Shown: piece by piece, positions 8,183 through 16,214 of the stretch
Position numbering within the stretch: position 1 is the stretch's first letter
Layout of the letters: each line of letters starts with the position of its first letter
NCBI RefSeq assembly: GCF_039975415.1
Contig: NZ_JBDWHD010000014.1
Strand: one strand, 5' to 3'
Length of the DNA: 64,000 bases
Origin: Ascidiaceihabitans sp039975415
GTDB taxonomy: Bacteria; Pseudomonadota; Alphaproteobacteria; Rhodobacterales; Rhodobacteraceae
Made by a program: the position numbers and the translations under genes
The notes under the pieces: generated by a model
Databases searched by the model: none
What the model was told of the DNA's origin: nothing
What the model saw: only the letters and a program-made list of their open reading frames with translations

Positions 8183-10222
8183 ATGATGGACAAGGACCCG
8201 TCACACATTGTGCTGTCTTTGGGCGACGCCACCTATGAGCGTCAATCGGGGAAATTGCGCGATGTGAACGGAGTCGAAATCACGCTGCGCCCACAATCAG
8301 CTGCGACGCTAAAACTGCTGGCGTCGCATGTGGGCGAAACCGTCACAAAAGACGCCCTGATCGACGAAGTCTGGTCCGGTCTAAGCGTGACAGACGATAG
8401 CATTGTGCAATGTATTGCAGATATCCGACGCAACATCGGGGATAAAACACGGCAAATTCTGCGCACGGTGCCCAAAAAGGGATACTGCCTGAGTGCGCTT
8501 GAAAAAGAAGTCGCGGTTGCCGCCCTTGCGTCAGCGCCACACGCACAACATGATACCGTGGCTTCTGTATTGGCCTTCGCCCGCCATGTTGGGGCCACCC
8601 TTCACATCGCCTGTGCAACAGCTGACAACGCTACGGTCTTTCATGCCGACATGGCGCAGTTCGCAGCCGGCCAGGGCCTAACCATCGCCACCAAAGGCCT
8701 CGATTGGATCGAAATTGCGTGCGAAAGTGCGATGGCAGCTTCGGCATTTGCTTTGCTTGCCGTTGCTTCGCGTCCTTTGCGCATCGGTATTGATATGGGG
8801 TTTCCGCAGGATACGCCCCCCCACCGTGCCCGCCATCTTGCTGCATTGGCCCATGCCGGTGACATCATGATTTCAGGCGAAGTGACACAGTTTCTGACTG
8901 CGGGTCTGGATTGCGATATTCTGGACGTTGGCGATTGCGTGCTGCCCGACATCGAAGAACGCACGCGGTGCTACAAGATTTTCGACCGCACCCAAACGCC
9001 CGGTACAGCTTCTGTCGTCAATCGCGAAGATTTGCTGCCTACGATTGCCGTTATCCCGTTCAAAGCCCGCAACCCCGACCCCCAAGCGGCGGTTTTGGGT
9101 GAAGTTCTGGCCGAAGACGTCATTTCCTTGTTGTCGCGATCCCTTGAAATCAACGTCATCTCCCGCCTGTCCAGCACCAAGTTTGCACAGCGTGATGCGT
9201 CTTTGGCCGAAATCGGCAAACTGTTGGGCACCAACTATGTGTTGTCCGGCCGCCACATGGCACGCGGTGGCAAACTGGAAGTCCACGCAGAGCTGGCAGA
9301 GGTCAGCACAGGGCGTATCCTGTGGGCCGACGCCGAAACCTGCGACGTCGATCAAAGCTATTCCGCCCCCGACATCATTGAATGGATCGTGGCGCGTGTG
9401 CAAAAAGCGATTTACACCCGCGCGGTGATGCAAGTGCGTCAGCAACCCTTGCCCACATTGGAAAGCTACACCCTGCTGATGAGCGCCGTGGCGTTGATGC
9501 ACCGCTTGTCACCGGACGACTTTTTCAAAGCCAAAGTGCTTCTTGAGGCGTTGATGGAACGCGCCCCAAATCAAGCGGCCCCCATCGCATGGATGGCGCG
9601 GTGGCATGTTTTGCGTGTGCAGCAGGGACAATCCCCCGATCCCGGAACCGAAGCGGAACCCGCCCTGGATCTGACAAAACGCGCCCTGGATCTGGACCCC
9701 GACAACGTGTTGGCCCTTGTGTCTGAAGGCATGGTGCTGACCAATTTGAAGCGCCAGCTGCATGACGCCGAGGAACGCTATAACCGCGCCCTCGACATCA
9801 GCCCCAACGACGCTGTGGGGCGCCTTTTACGCGGCACCATGTTTGCCTTTCGCGGCGAAGGTCAGGATGCCATACGCGACACAGAACATTCGCTGCGATT
9901 GACCCCTTTAGACCCCTTGAAGTTCTTCTTTTTGTCGCTGACAGCCACCGCGTATTTAACGGCAGGCCAAAATGAAAAGGCGCTGGAACTTGCAGAGCTG
10001 TCGCTGCGTGCCAACAGCACCCACACCTCAACTTTACGCGTCAAAGGCGTGGCGCAAATGCGTCTGAACCGGGTCAAGGAAGCCCGCGAAACCGGCGTAA
10101 AGCTGATGAAGTTGCAACCCAATTTACGGGTCAGCGACTGGCTAAGACTTTCCCCCACACGCGATTATGCGTGGGGTCAGGAATTGGGAAACACCATGAA
10201 GGACATCGGTATTCCCGAATAA
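8183..10222 (+). CDS. Winged-helix transcriptional regulator with degenerate cyclase, TolB-like and TPR domains
   Basis: A 679-residue protein of four parts. Residues about 10-107 are an OmpR/CadC-type winged helix (RPQSAATLKLLASH ... LIDEVW ... DDSIVQCIADIRRNIGD ... TVPKKGYCL). Residues about 110-270 resemble a class III nucleotide-cyclase fold (LRIGIDMG, AALAHAGDIMISGEV) without the metal-binding Asp pair, so probably a sensor or scaffold. Residues about 285-390 match the TolB/FlgO N-terminal-like domain (TIAVIPFKAR ... LAEDVISLLSRS). The rest is TPR-like helices. No membrane segment is evident, unlike CadC. ATG at 8183 and 8186 are both possible; GAGG at 8175-8178 sits better for the second. 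It lies 36 bases upstream of the haloperoxidase gene in the same direction and probably controls it. Confidence 0.85.
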   Translation: MMDKDPSHIVLSLGDATYERQSGKLRDVNGVEITLRPQSAATLKLLASHVGETVTKDALIDEVWSGLSVTDDSIVQCIADIRRNIGDKTRQILRTVPKKGYCLSALEKEVAVAALASAPHAQHDTVASVLAFARHVGATLHIACATADNATVFHADMAQFAAGQGLTIATKGLDWIEIACESAMAASAFALLAVASRPLRIGIDMGFPQDTPPHRARHLAALAHAGDIMISGEVTQFLTAGLDCDILDVGDCVLPDIEERTRCYKIFDRTQTPGTASVVNREDLLPTIAVIPFKARNPDPQAAVLGEVLAEDVISLLSRSLEINVISRLSSTKFAQRDASLAEIGKLLGTNYVLSGRHMARGGKLEVHAELAEVSTGRILWADAETCDVDQSYSAPDIIEWIVARVQKAIYTRAVMQVRQQPLPTLESYTLLMSAVALMHRLSPDDFFKAKVLLEALMERAPNQAAPIAWMARWHVLRVQQGQSPDPGTEAEPALDLTKRALDLDPDNVLALVSEGMVLTNLKRQLHDAEERYNRALDISPNDAVGRLLRGTMFAFRGEGQDAIRDTEHSLRLTPLDPLKFFFLSLTATAYLTAGQNEKALELAELSLRANSTHTSTLRVKGVAQMRLNRVKEARETGVKLMKLQPNLRVSDWLRLSPTRDYAWGQELGNTMKDIGIPE

Positions 10223-10258
10223 CCAAACACAACACATTTCAAACCAAGGAGCGTTAAT

Positions 10259-11467
10259 ATGAGAAATTTTGAAGGTGGCGGACCAGAGGCCGGAATCGCG
10301 GGCATTGCAGGCATCGCGGGTATCGCGGGCATCGCCGGAATTGCAGGCATCGCAGGGATCGCGGGCATTGCGGGCATCGGCCAGCAAAACCCGCTGACAT
10401 CGGATGCTTTGATCACCAACCGCGACGGCATTTCAGGAACACCGCTGCCAACCCCTTTCCCTGTCGCGGCCCCAAGCCCCGAAAATGCAAAGAACCTATC
10501 GCGCCTGTCTGCGGACGTTCGTGCCAGCATCTTCGATTTTGAATTGGCATCACGCATCGGTTTTGCAGCAACCCCGCGCACCACCAACGATCCCGCTGTT
10601 GCCCGCGTGTTCCAAATGGAAACCACGGCGAACGCAGGCGACGCGCCAACATGCGCGTATCAACCCCTGATCACCATGTCCGAACCGACAATGGACACGT
10701 TCCAAACCCAGCTGAGCTATCTGTTTTCCTATGCTGATCTACGCCCCGACCGCGGCGCGGAAATTCTGGCGCAAATCGGGTCGCCCGTGGCCTTCATGGC
10801 CTCAATCGGGTTCATGGATGCAGGCCGCACCCCCCATACCCTTGAACTGCTGGCCACGGTTCTGCGCCTTGCCCGCTTTGTTGAAATGCGCGTGAAATAT
10901 TCGCTGGCGTGCAAACGCCCCCTTGAGTTTTCGCCACAAGTGCAGCCGATGATCCCGACACCGACGCATGGCACATTGCCCAGCGGCCACGCCACCGAAG
11001 CCTTCATTCTGGCACGGACCGTCTGGAAGCTGATGCGGGCCTCCAATGCTCCGCAATACAACGCCAATGATGGTGTCTTTGGGGACATGCTGATGCGTCA
11101 GGCTGCACGCGTCGCCATCAACCGCACCGTTGCAGGCGTACATTTCCCTGTGGACAGCGTATCCGGCGCACTCCTTGGTTTGACGCTGGCCGACTTTGTG
11201 TCGGAACGCTGCACCTATTGCACCGGGGACACCGGACAACGCACCTCTGCCAGCTTCAACGGCGAAAACTTTGCCGGGGCAGACGATTTCAACTGGCATC
11301 AACTGTATACGGCACCCGATGATGCCCAAGTGGCTGATCAGGTCGGCACTGACGGCAAATGGATGACATCCCAAACCGAAGATACTGCAACAGACCTGAC
11401 CGATTCAGCACCGTTGCAATGGCTTTGGGGCAAAGCTGTAAAGGAATGGACCGACATCACTTCGTAA
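10259..11467 (+). CDS. Vanadium-haloperoxidase/PAP2-family protein with N-terminal Gly-Ile-Ala repeats
   Basis: A 402-residue protein. Residues 12-41 are nine GIA units and one GIG unit in tandem. From about residue 140 it is a PAP2/vanadium haloperoxidase-type domain with the full ligand set: Lys213-x6-Arg220-Pro221, PSGH at 241-244, then Arg289-x5-His295-x3-Asp299. In haloperoxidases these residues hold vanadate and His295 would bond to the metal; the same fold also gives acid phosphatases, so activity is uncertain. No classical signal peptide or strong membrane segment is seen outside the glycine/isoleucine repeat. The start is supported by AAGGAG about seven bases upstream. The next gene (57 bases downstream) is a subtilisin-like protease, suggesting joint expression. 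Confidence 0.8.
   Translation: MRNFEGGGPEAGIAGIAGIAGIAGIAGIAGIAGIAGIAGIGQQNPLTSDALITNRDGISGTPLPTPFPVAAPSPENAKNLSRLSADVRASIFDFELASRIGFAATPRTTNDPAVARVFQMETTANAGDAPTCAYQPLITMSEPTMDTFQTQLSYLFSYADLRPDRGAEILAQIGSPVAFMASIGFMDAGRTPHTLELLATVLRLARFVEMRVKYSLACKRPLEFSPQVQPMIPTPTHGTLPSGHATEAFILARTVWKLMRASNAPQYNANDGVFGDMLMRQAARVAINRTVAGVHFPVDSVSGALLGLTLADFVSERCTYCTGDTGQRTSASFNGENFAGADDFNWHQLYTAPDDAQVADQVGTDGKWMTSQTEDTATDLTDSAPLQWLWGKAVKEWTDITS
10292..10381 (+). repeat. In-frame 9-bp tandem repeat encoding (GIA)9-GIG
   Basis: Ten 9-base units encode Gly-Ile-Ala (last unit Gly-Ile-Gly). The units differ at synonymous positions (Gly GGA, GGC, GGT, GGG; Ile ATC, ATT; Ala GCG, GCA, GCC), so the peptide is kept while the DNA has drifted, which argues for selection on the protein rather than recent slippage. 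Confidence 0.95.
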
Positions 11468-11524
11468 GACACCCACCCGAGGGACCTATGATTTCTTATG
11501 AATTGAAAACGGAAAGGAAGCGCC

Positions 11525-13582
11525 ATGCAGCTTCAATGGAAAGATGTTTCGGCACCTGATGTGCTGGACTATAGCACCGACTACCGTTTGCGGCAGGCGG
11601 CCATGCAACAGGGTGCGCCAGCACAAGACCAGTGGTGGTCTGCGCTGGTGCAGCTCGACAATATGTCATTGGTTGGATTTGCAGATGTGTTGCAGTCCAG
11701 TTTTGACGGCGACGCCGTGATCCCTGTCGAGGATCTTATTGAAGGCGAAGATGAAAGCGACCCAGATTTCTTTGTCAAAATCTTCGCCAAACCAAACGCT
11801 CTGAAGGCGCTGAACGCCACCGGCAACAGCTTGGGGGTGCGCGACATCAATCTGGGCCACGAAGTCAGTGATGACGCGGCCGCCACGGCAAGCAAACCCG
11901 ACCTCGTCGAAGGTGCGGCCAACAACATCACGGTGGTGGAGGACGGCACTGTGACTGTCGGCATCATTGATGATGGTATCGGTTTTGCCCACAATCTGTT
12001 TCGAAAAGGGCTGACCGAAACCCGGCTGGCGGCGATGTATATCATGGATGCCGACAACGGGCCGAACACGGCCGTGGGGCGCAAGCTGTTTACGAAGCAG
12101 ATCAATGCCTTGATGGTCAAGAACACCTTTTCAGGGATTCTCGACGAAGAGGCGTTTTACACAGCAGCAGGCAGCATCAACTACGCAAGCCCGTATTTCT
12201 CAACCACCATGTACCGCAGATCGCACGGGTCACATGTGATGTCACTGGCTGCGGGATATCCGATGGAAGATGCGCGTGAAGACCGTCCGATTGTCGCGGC
12301 CCAGCTTCCAAGTGCCGTCAGCGAAGACACCACCGGCACAAGTTTGGCCCCAAGCCTGCGGTCAGCCCTGCGGTTCATCAAACGGCGTGCAAAACGTATT
12401 CGCGTCGGATCGACAAGTGGACCGATTGCGCCTTTGGTGGTGAACTTCAGCTATGGCAACTTCAATGGCCCCAGTGATGGGACCAGCACGATTGCGCGGA
12501 TCATCGACCATGAAATGCAATCGACGCCTGAAGAACAACGGCGCATGGTCATGCCTGCGGGCAATTCCAATCTGGCGCGTGTGCATGCCGCGATCAACTT
12601 TGCACAGGCACCGGCGGGTCATGATATCACGCTTGATCTGAACGTGATGCCGGATGATTTTACCGGCACCTTCGTCGAAGCATGGATGCCCTACAGCGCC
12701 AGCACACCGCCGCCCAACTTTGTTGCAGTGCGTGTAACCCCGCCATTCGGGTCCACCAGCTTGCTGGTGCATGCGCAGGCGGGATCAAGTCAGGTGCTGC
12801 ACAACGCGGCCGGTGAACAAATTGCCGAACTTGCCTATGCGTTGGAACCTGCCCCAACAGCGCGTGGGGTGATCACCTTGTCGATCAACCCGACCTTCAC
12901 AAACGAAGACAGCGTGCATGTGGCCCCGTCGGGGCGTTGGACCATGGCCTTTCAAAACAATTGCCTGCCTGACGATGAAACCGTTCAGGTGCGCATCCAG
13001 CGTGATGAAACCTTGCCCGGCTACAAAACCGGTGCACGGCAAGCCTATTTCAACAACGCCTGCTATGTGCGCTTCAACAAGATCGGAGCACCGTTGCCTG
13101 TTGATCCCGAAGGGTCCGATTGCCCCATCCAGCGTGCAGGCACCTTGAACGGCTTTGCCTGCGGAGACGAGCCGATCATGATCGGCGGGTTGACGCAAAG
13201 CAACGGACAGTTGGCTGTTTATTCCTCTGCGGGGCCAAGTTCCAAGGCGCGGGGGGCTGCTGTTCCCACGCGCATGGGGCCAGACGCCTCAGCACGCAGC
13301 GATGACAGTCTTGTGGTCTACGGCGTGCTGGGTGCCGGCACCCGCAGCGGGTCCATGGTGCATCAGAACGGAACAAGCGTGGCAGCACCACTTGCGGCCC
13401 GTATGGTGATTGATGCTTTGGCTGAAGGCGAAGACGCAGACCGCGCTTGGGTGGCTGCACAGGGGGAATGCGATGACAGCAGTTATCCTCCCCTGCAACC
13501 AGCGCAACCCTTTGCCACACGCACCGGGGGCGGACGGCTTCGGTTGGCAAATCCTTTTGGACCGCAGCCACCACAGCCTTAA
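11525..13582 (+). CDS. S8-family (subtilisin-like) serine peptidase
   Basis: A 685-residue protein with an intact subtilase triad: Asp149 in VGIIDDGIGFAH, His234 in RSHGSHVMSLAAG, Ser618 in NGTSVAAP, and the oxyanion Asn347 in MPAGNSN. The roughly 110 residues before the domain are unassigned. Between residues about 365 and 560 there is a large insertion of beta-rich character, making this much longer than minimal subtilisins. No N-terminal signal peptide is visible, so a cytoplasmic role or non-classical export is possible. AAGGAAG lies about seven bases before the ATG. It follows the haloperoxidase-like gene and is followed by a strong hairpin at 13644, so it ends the unit. Confidence 0.88.
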   Translation: MQLQWKDVSAPDVLDYSTDYRLRQAAMQQGAPAQDQWWSALVQLDNMSLVGFADVLQSSFDGDAVIPVEDLIEGEDESDPDFFVKIFAKPNALKALNATGNSLGVRDINLGHEVSDDAAATASKPDLVEGAANNITVVEDGTVTVGIIDDGIGFAHNLFRKGLTETRLAAMYIMDADNGPNTAVGRKLFTKQINALMVKNTFSGILDEEAFYTAAGSINYASPYFSTTMYRRSHGSHVMSLAAGYPMEDAREDRPIVAAQLPSAVSEDTTGTSLAPSLRSALRFIKRRAKRIRVGSTSGPIAPLVVNFSYGNFNGPSDGTSTIARIIDHEMQSTPEEQRRMVMPAGNSNLARVHAAINFAQAPAGHDITLDLNVMPDDFTGTFVEAWMPYSASTPPPNFVAVRVTPPFGSTSLLVHAQAGSSQVLHNAAGEQIAELAYALEPAPTARGVITLSINPTFTNEDSVHVAPSGRWTMAFQNNCLPDDETVQVRIQRDETLPGYKTGARQAYFNNACYVRFNKIGAPLPVDPEGSDCPIQRAGTLNGFACGDEPIMIGGLTQSNGQLAVYSSAGPSSKARGAAVPTRMGPDASARSDDSLVVYGVLGAGTRSGSMVHQNGTSVAAPLAARMVIDALAEGEDADRAWVAAQGECDDSSYPPLQPAQPFATRTGGGRLRLANPFGPQPPQP

Positions 13583-13643
13583 CGCCATCTGATGTTGTTT
13601 TCGCATACGCTTTCGTAAAACGACAAAACCGGCAAAAATGTGT

Positions 13644-13671
13644 GAAATCGGCCCCCACTCGGGCCGATTTC
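13644..13671 (+). terminator. Intrinsic-terminator-like hairpin after the S8 peptidase
   Basis: A perfect 11-bp stem GAAATCGGCCC / GGGCCGATTTC with loop CCACTC, 61 bases after the protease stop. The downstream tail (TTGCATTTA) is only partly T-rich, so termination may be moderate or bidirectional. Confidence 0.7.
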
Positions 13672-14047
13672 TTGCATTTAGGGACAAAATTTCTGCATTT
13701 AAGGCAGAAGCAACTTCTTGAAACAAAACGCATTTCGTAAATTTTCGTTTTTTTTAGCCTGAGACTTCAGGATTCCACACAGCACCTTGCGTAATGTGAA
13801 CCCACGACGTCGAGCCACGCTGAAACGATCCTTGCGCACCAAAGCAAATTACTGCCGCACAAGGAAAGCAACGCAAGGAAAGACCGAGTTGTAATATGCC
13901 TGAACATTTCCAGTTCAGGCTGCAAACCCGAAAGGTCATATTTTTGACCGATCGACCGGGGGCGCAAAAGTAAAGGGTACGAAGGGGTGTTTTGGTACGA
14001 GTAAGTTTCGATGGTGCGATCCGTTCGTAACATCAAAGTGTAGTCTG

Positions 14048-14099
14048 CACGGTGCGTCACAATGGCTAGGTTTATTTCGACCTAAGTCGACGCACCGTG
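14048..14099. repeat. 11-bp perfect inverted repeat with 30-base spacer
   Basis: CACGGTGCGTC at 14048-14058 is repeated in inverse as GACGCACCGTG at 14089-14099. The spacer is itself partly symmetric (AGGT ... ACCT). It could be a transcribed stem-loop, a regulator site pair or the residue of a small mobile element; no coding sequence overlaps it. Confidence 0.6.
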
Positions 14100-14443
14100 G
14101 CGAAAGTTTTCGACATCAGTTGCAATGAATGGGCCTTTTATTCCGAGGGTTCTAAATGGGGGGGTGCGTTTGAAGTTTCGTTCCCGATCAAGGCAGCTGT
14201 TTTTTTAGAACTTAGTGTGGCGGCGTATTGAGCCATACATCAATCCGGCCTGCTGTGGCGTGATCTGGAAACAGAAAAGCGGTGCAGTTCAATTTTAGAA
14301 GCCTGCGTGCCTCGTCAGCACGCAGGTCAGGCTTGGTTGATGGGCCACACATTTTTTTAAACGCGCTTGGTGTCTGTGCAAAGCCGGGCGGTGGCACGCC
14401 CGTTTTTAACGCGATCCTAAACAAATTGAACCAATGTCAGGCG

Positions 14444-14890
14444 ATGCTGCGCGTATTCTCATTGCTGTTGCCCTGCCTCATTCCGTCATGGCGTTTTTTC
14501 CAAGCCATAGAACCAAGTCCACGCGTTGAATGGCGTATGGTTTGCGATCTGCCCACACCAACTTCCTCTTGGGTTCCCTACAATCCGCGTCCTCAGACCA
14601 CGTCGGTGTTCACCATGCTGCGCAAGCTATTCTGGAATCCTGCCTGGAACGACGACCTATTCATGGTCAGCCTGTCCGAACGTCTGACGCTGGCCCCTTC
14701 CACCCACAGCATTGATGAAATCCGCGCACGCATCACCCGACAGGCCCAGCGGGGTGCCCCCTCGCTTAGCCCCACATCACAGCTGCAATTCCGTCTTGTC
14801 TTCATCAGCAGAGGGGACGCATCTGACGCTTCTGCAATCGTGACCGAAACCACCTATGTTTCTGCGCCCTTCGCAGCCTTCGCACCATGA
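14444..14890 (+). CDS. Conserved-looking hypothetical protein paired with an HTTM-like membrane protein
   Basis: About 148 residues from the ATG at 14444; the same frame is open back to 14282, but that extension has no plausible ribosome site and an unconvincing sequence. The N-terminus has a short hydrophobic stretch (VFSLLLPCLIPSW), then SWRFFQAIEPSPRVEWR, then a segment rich in Trp, Asn and Phe (LFWNPAWNDDLFMVSLSERL). I do not recognise a named domain. Its stop overlaps the next start by four bases, so it is translationally coupled to the membrane protein and probably acts with it in the envelope. Start choice is uncertain. Confidence 0.6.
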   Translation: MLRVFSLLLPCLIPSWRFFQAIEPSPRVEWRMVCDLPTPTSSWVPYNPRPQTTSVFTMLRKLFWNPAWNDDLFMVSLSERLTLAPSTHSIDEIRARITRQAQRGAPSLSPTSQLQFRLVFISRGDASDASAIVTETTYVSAPFAAFAP

Positions 14891-15570
14891 GCTTTGAGTG
14901 CGCCCAACGCCTGACTGAAATCCTGCTGGCCCTTGCCCTGTTGCAAAGCGCGTTGGAACATCTGGTCCACAGCCCACAAAACCGCATCGTCTTTGCAGTA
15001 CGGATCATCTGTTGTGCGCTGATTTTGGGCGACCTTGTGACCCCTTGGGCGTTGCTTGGGCTGTTTCTGACGGCTGTATTTCTGCTGCACCGCTTTCAAG
15101 GGCCCTACAACGGCGGCAGCGACAAGATGGGTATCTTGATCCTGTTGTGTCTGGGCCTAAGCCATGCAGCACCTACGCCGTTTTGGCAGGACATGGCCTT
15201 TGCCTATCTCGCGGTGCAATTGACCCTGTCCTATTTCATTTCCGGTCGGGTCAAGTTGATGAACGCCGAGTGGCGCAGCGGTCAGGCATTGTCAGATGTT
15301 TTTGCGTTCTCTGCATATCCCGTGGCGGAAAACCTGCGCGGATTGGCACACCGCACCGGCTTGTTGCGCGCCATGTCGTGGTCGGTCATCGGCTTTGAGG
15401 TCTTGTTTCCCCTGACCCTGCTCAGCGTCCCCAGCCTGTATTTGGCCTTGATCATCGCAAGCCTGTTTCACATGGCAAATGCATGTCTGTTCGGCTTGAA
15501 CCGCTTTTTGTCGATATGGATCGCGGCCTACCCATCTTTGATCTGGTTTCAGGACCGGATTTTTGGCTAG
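14887..15570 (+). CDS. HTTM/DoxX-like polytopic membrane protein
   Basis: A 227-residue protein with five to six hydrophobic segments. The piece LTLSYFISGRVKLMNAEWRSGQAL has the Y-x2-SG-x-K ... W-x-SG spacing found in HTTM (vitamin K-dependent carboxylase-like transmembrane) proteins. Such proteins are often paired with small soluble or lipoprotein partners, here the coupled gene upstream. No carboxylase C-terminal domain is present, so the function is unknown. Its TAG stop overlaps the TAG of eda on the other strand within CTAG (15567-15570). Confidence 0.65.
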   Translation: MSFECAQRLTEILLALALLQSALEHLVHSPQNRIVFAVRIICCALILGDLVTPWALLGLFLTAVFLLHRFQGPYNGGSDKMGILILLCLGLSHAAPTPFWQDMAFAYLAVQLTLSYFISGRVKLMNAEWRSGQALSDVFAFSAYPVAENLRGLAHRTGLLRAMSWSVIGFEVLFPLTLLSVPSLYLALIIASLFHMANACLFGLNRFLSIWIAAYPSLIWFQDRIFG

Positions 15571-16202
15571 AGGGCTGCGGCAGCTTTTGCCAATGCGGTA
15601 ATGCCCGCCCAATCGCCTGCTTTGACAAGATCCTTGGGGGCCACCCACGACCCGCCTGCACAAACCACATTTGGCAAGCTTAGATACTCTTTTGCATTGC
15701 TGGGGCTGACGCCGCCTGTGGGGCAGAAACTGACCTGTGGGATTGGCGCACCGATGGCTTTTAGGGCAGGTGCACCGCCAGACGCTTCGGCAGGGAAGAA
15801 TTTCAGCATTTTGTACCCGCGTTCCAGCAAACGCATTGCTTCGGACGCGGTTGCGGCACCGGGAAGAAGCGGCAAACCTGCATCCTCACATGCATCCAAC
15901 AGCCGGTCTGTCGCACCTGGGGACACGCCAAACGTCGCCCCCGCATCTTTTGCTGCAAGCACATCAGCAGGTGTCAAAAGCGTACCAGCACCGACAACCC
16001 CGCCCGCGACAGACGCCATTTCACGGATCACCTCAAGCGCGGCAGGGGTCCGCAATGTCACCTCTAATGCAGGCAAGCCGCCTGCCACCAACGCTTGCGC
16101 CAACGGTGCGGCATCCTTGGCATCGTCTACCACCAATACAGGCACAATCGGGGCCATTCGGCATATTTTCAGCGCGGCGGCGCTTGCATCTTGAGGGGTC
16201 AT
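15567..16202 (-). CDS. eda: 2-dehydro-3-deoxyphosphogluconate aldolase (KDPG aldolase)
   Basis: A 211-residue class I aldolase. It cleaves KDPG into pyruvate and glyceraldehyde 3-phosphate in the Entner-Doudoroff pathway. Features are the central ALEVTLRTPAALEVI strand with the catalytic Glu, GAGTLL, and the Schiff-base Lys in YKMLKFFPAEASGG. It follows edd by 12 bases and is preceded by AAGGAG, so it is the second gene of the edd-eda operon. It is distinct from the galactonate-type aldolase at 2677. Confidence 0.94.
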   Translation of the reverse strand: MTPQDASAAALKICRMAPIVPVLVVDDAKDAAPLAQALVAGGLPALEVTLRTPAALEVIREMASVAGGVVGAGTLLTPADVLAAKDAGATFGVSPGATDRLLDACEDAGLPLLPGAATASEAMRLLERGYKMLKFFPAEASGGAPALKAIGAPIPQVSFCPTGGVSPSNAKEYLSLPNVVCAGGSWVAPKDLVKAGDWAGITALAKAAAAL

Positions 16203-16214
16203 TTTATGGTCTCC

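Larger units (their letters stand above)
13583..14443. other. Long noncoding stretch between the protease and the hypothetical/HTTM pair
   Basis: About 860 bases without a supportable gene and visibly richer in A+T than the neighbours. It contains the protease terminator (13644-13671), two nearby copies of TGCATTTA (around 13673 and 13693), an 11-base inverted repeat (14048-14099) and presumably the promoter of the 14444 gene. Short ORFs here have no recognisable features or ribosome sites. Confidence 0.6.

Noticed and set aside
10177..10626. Minus-strand frame of 149 residues with Ala-Ile-Pro-Met repeats
   Set aside because: It is the antisense of the GIA repeat and has no ribosome site or recognisable domain.
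13767..14060. Minus-strand frame of 97 codons in the long gap
   Set aside because: No ribosome site, no conserved-looking motif, and it overlaps the inverted repeat region only partly.
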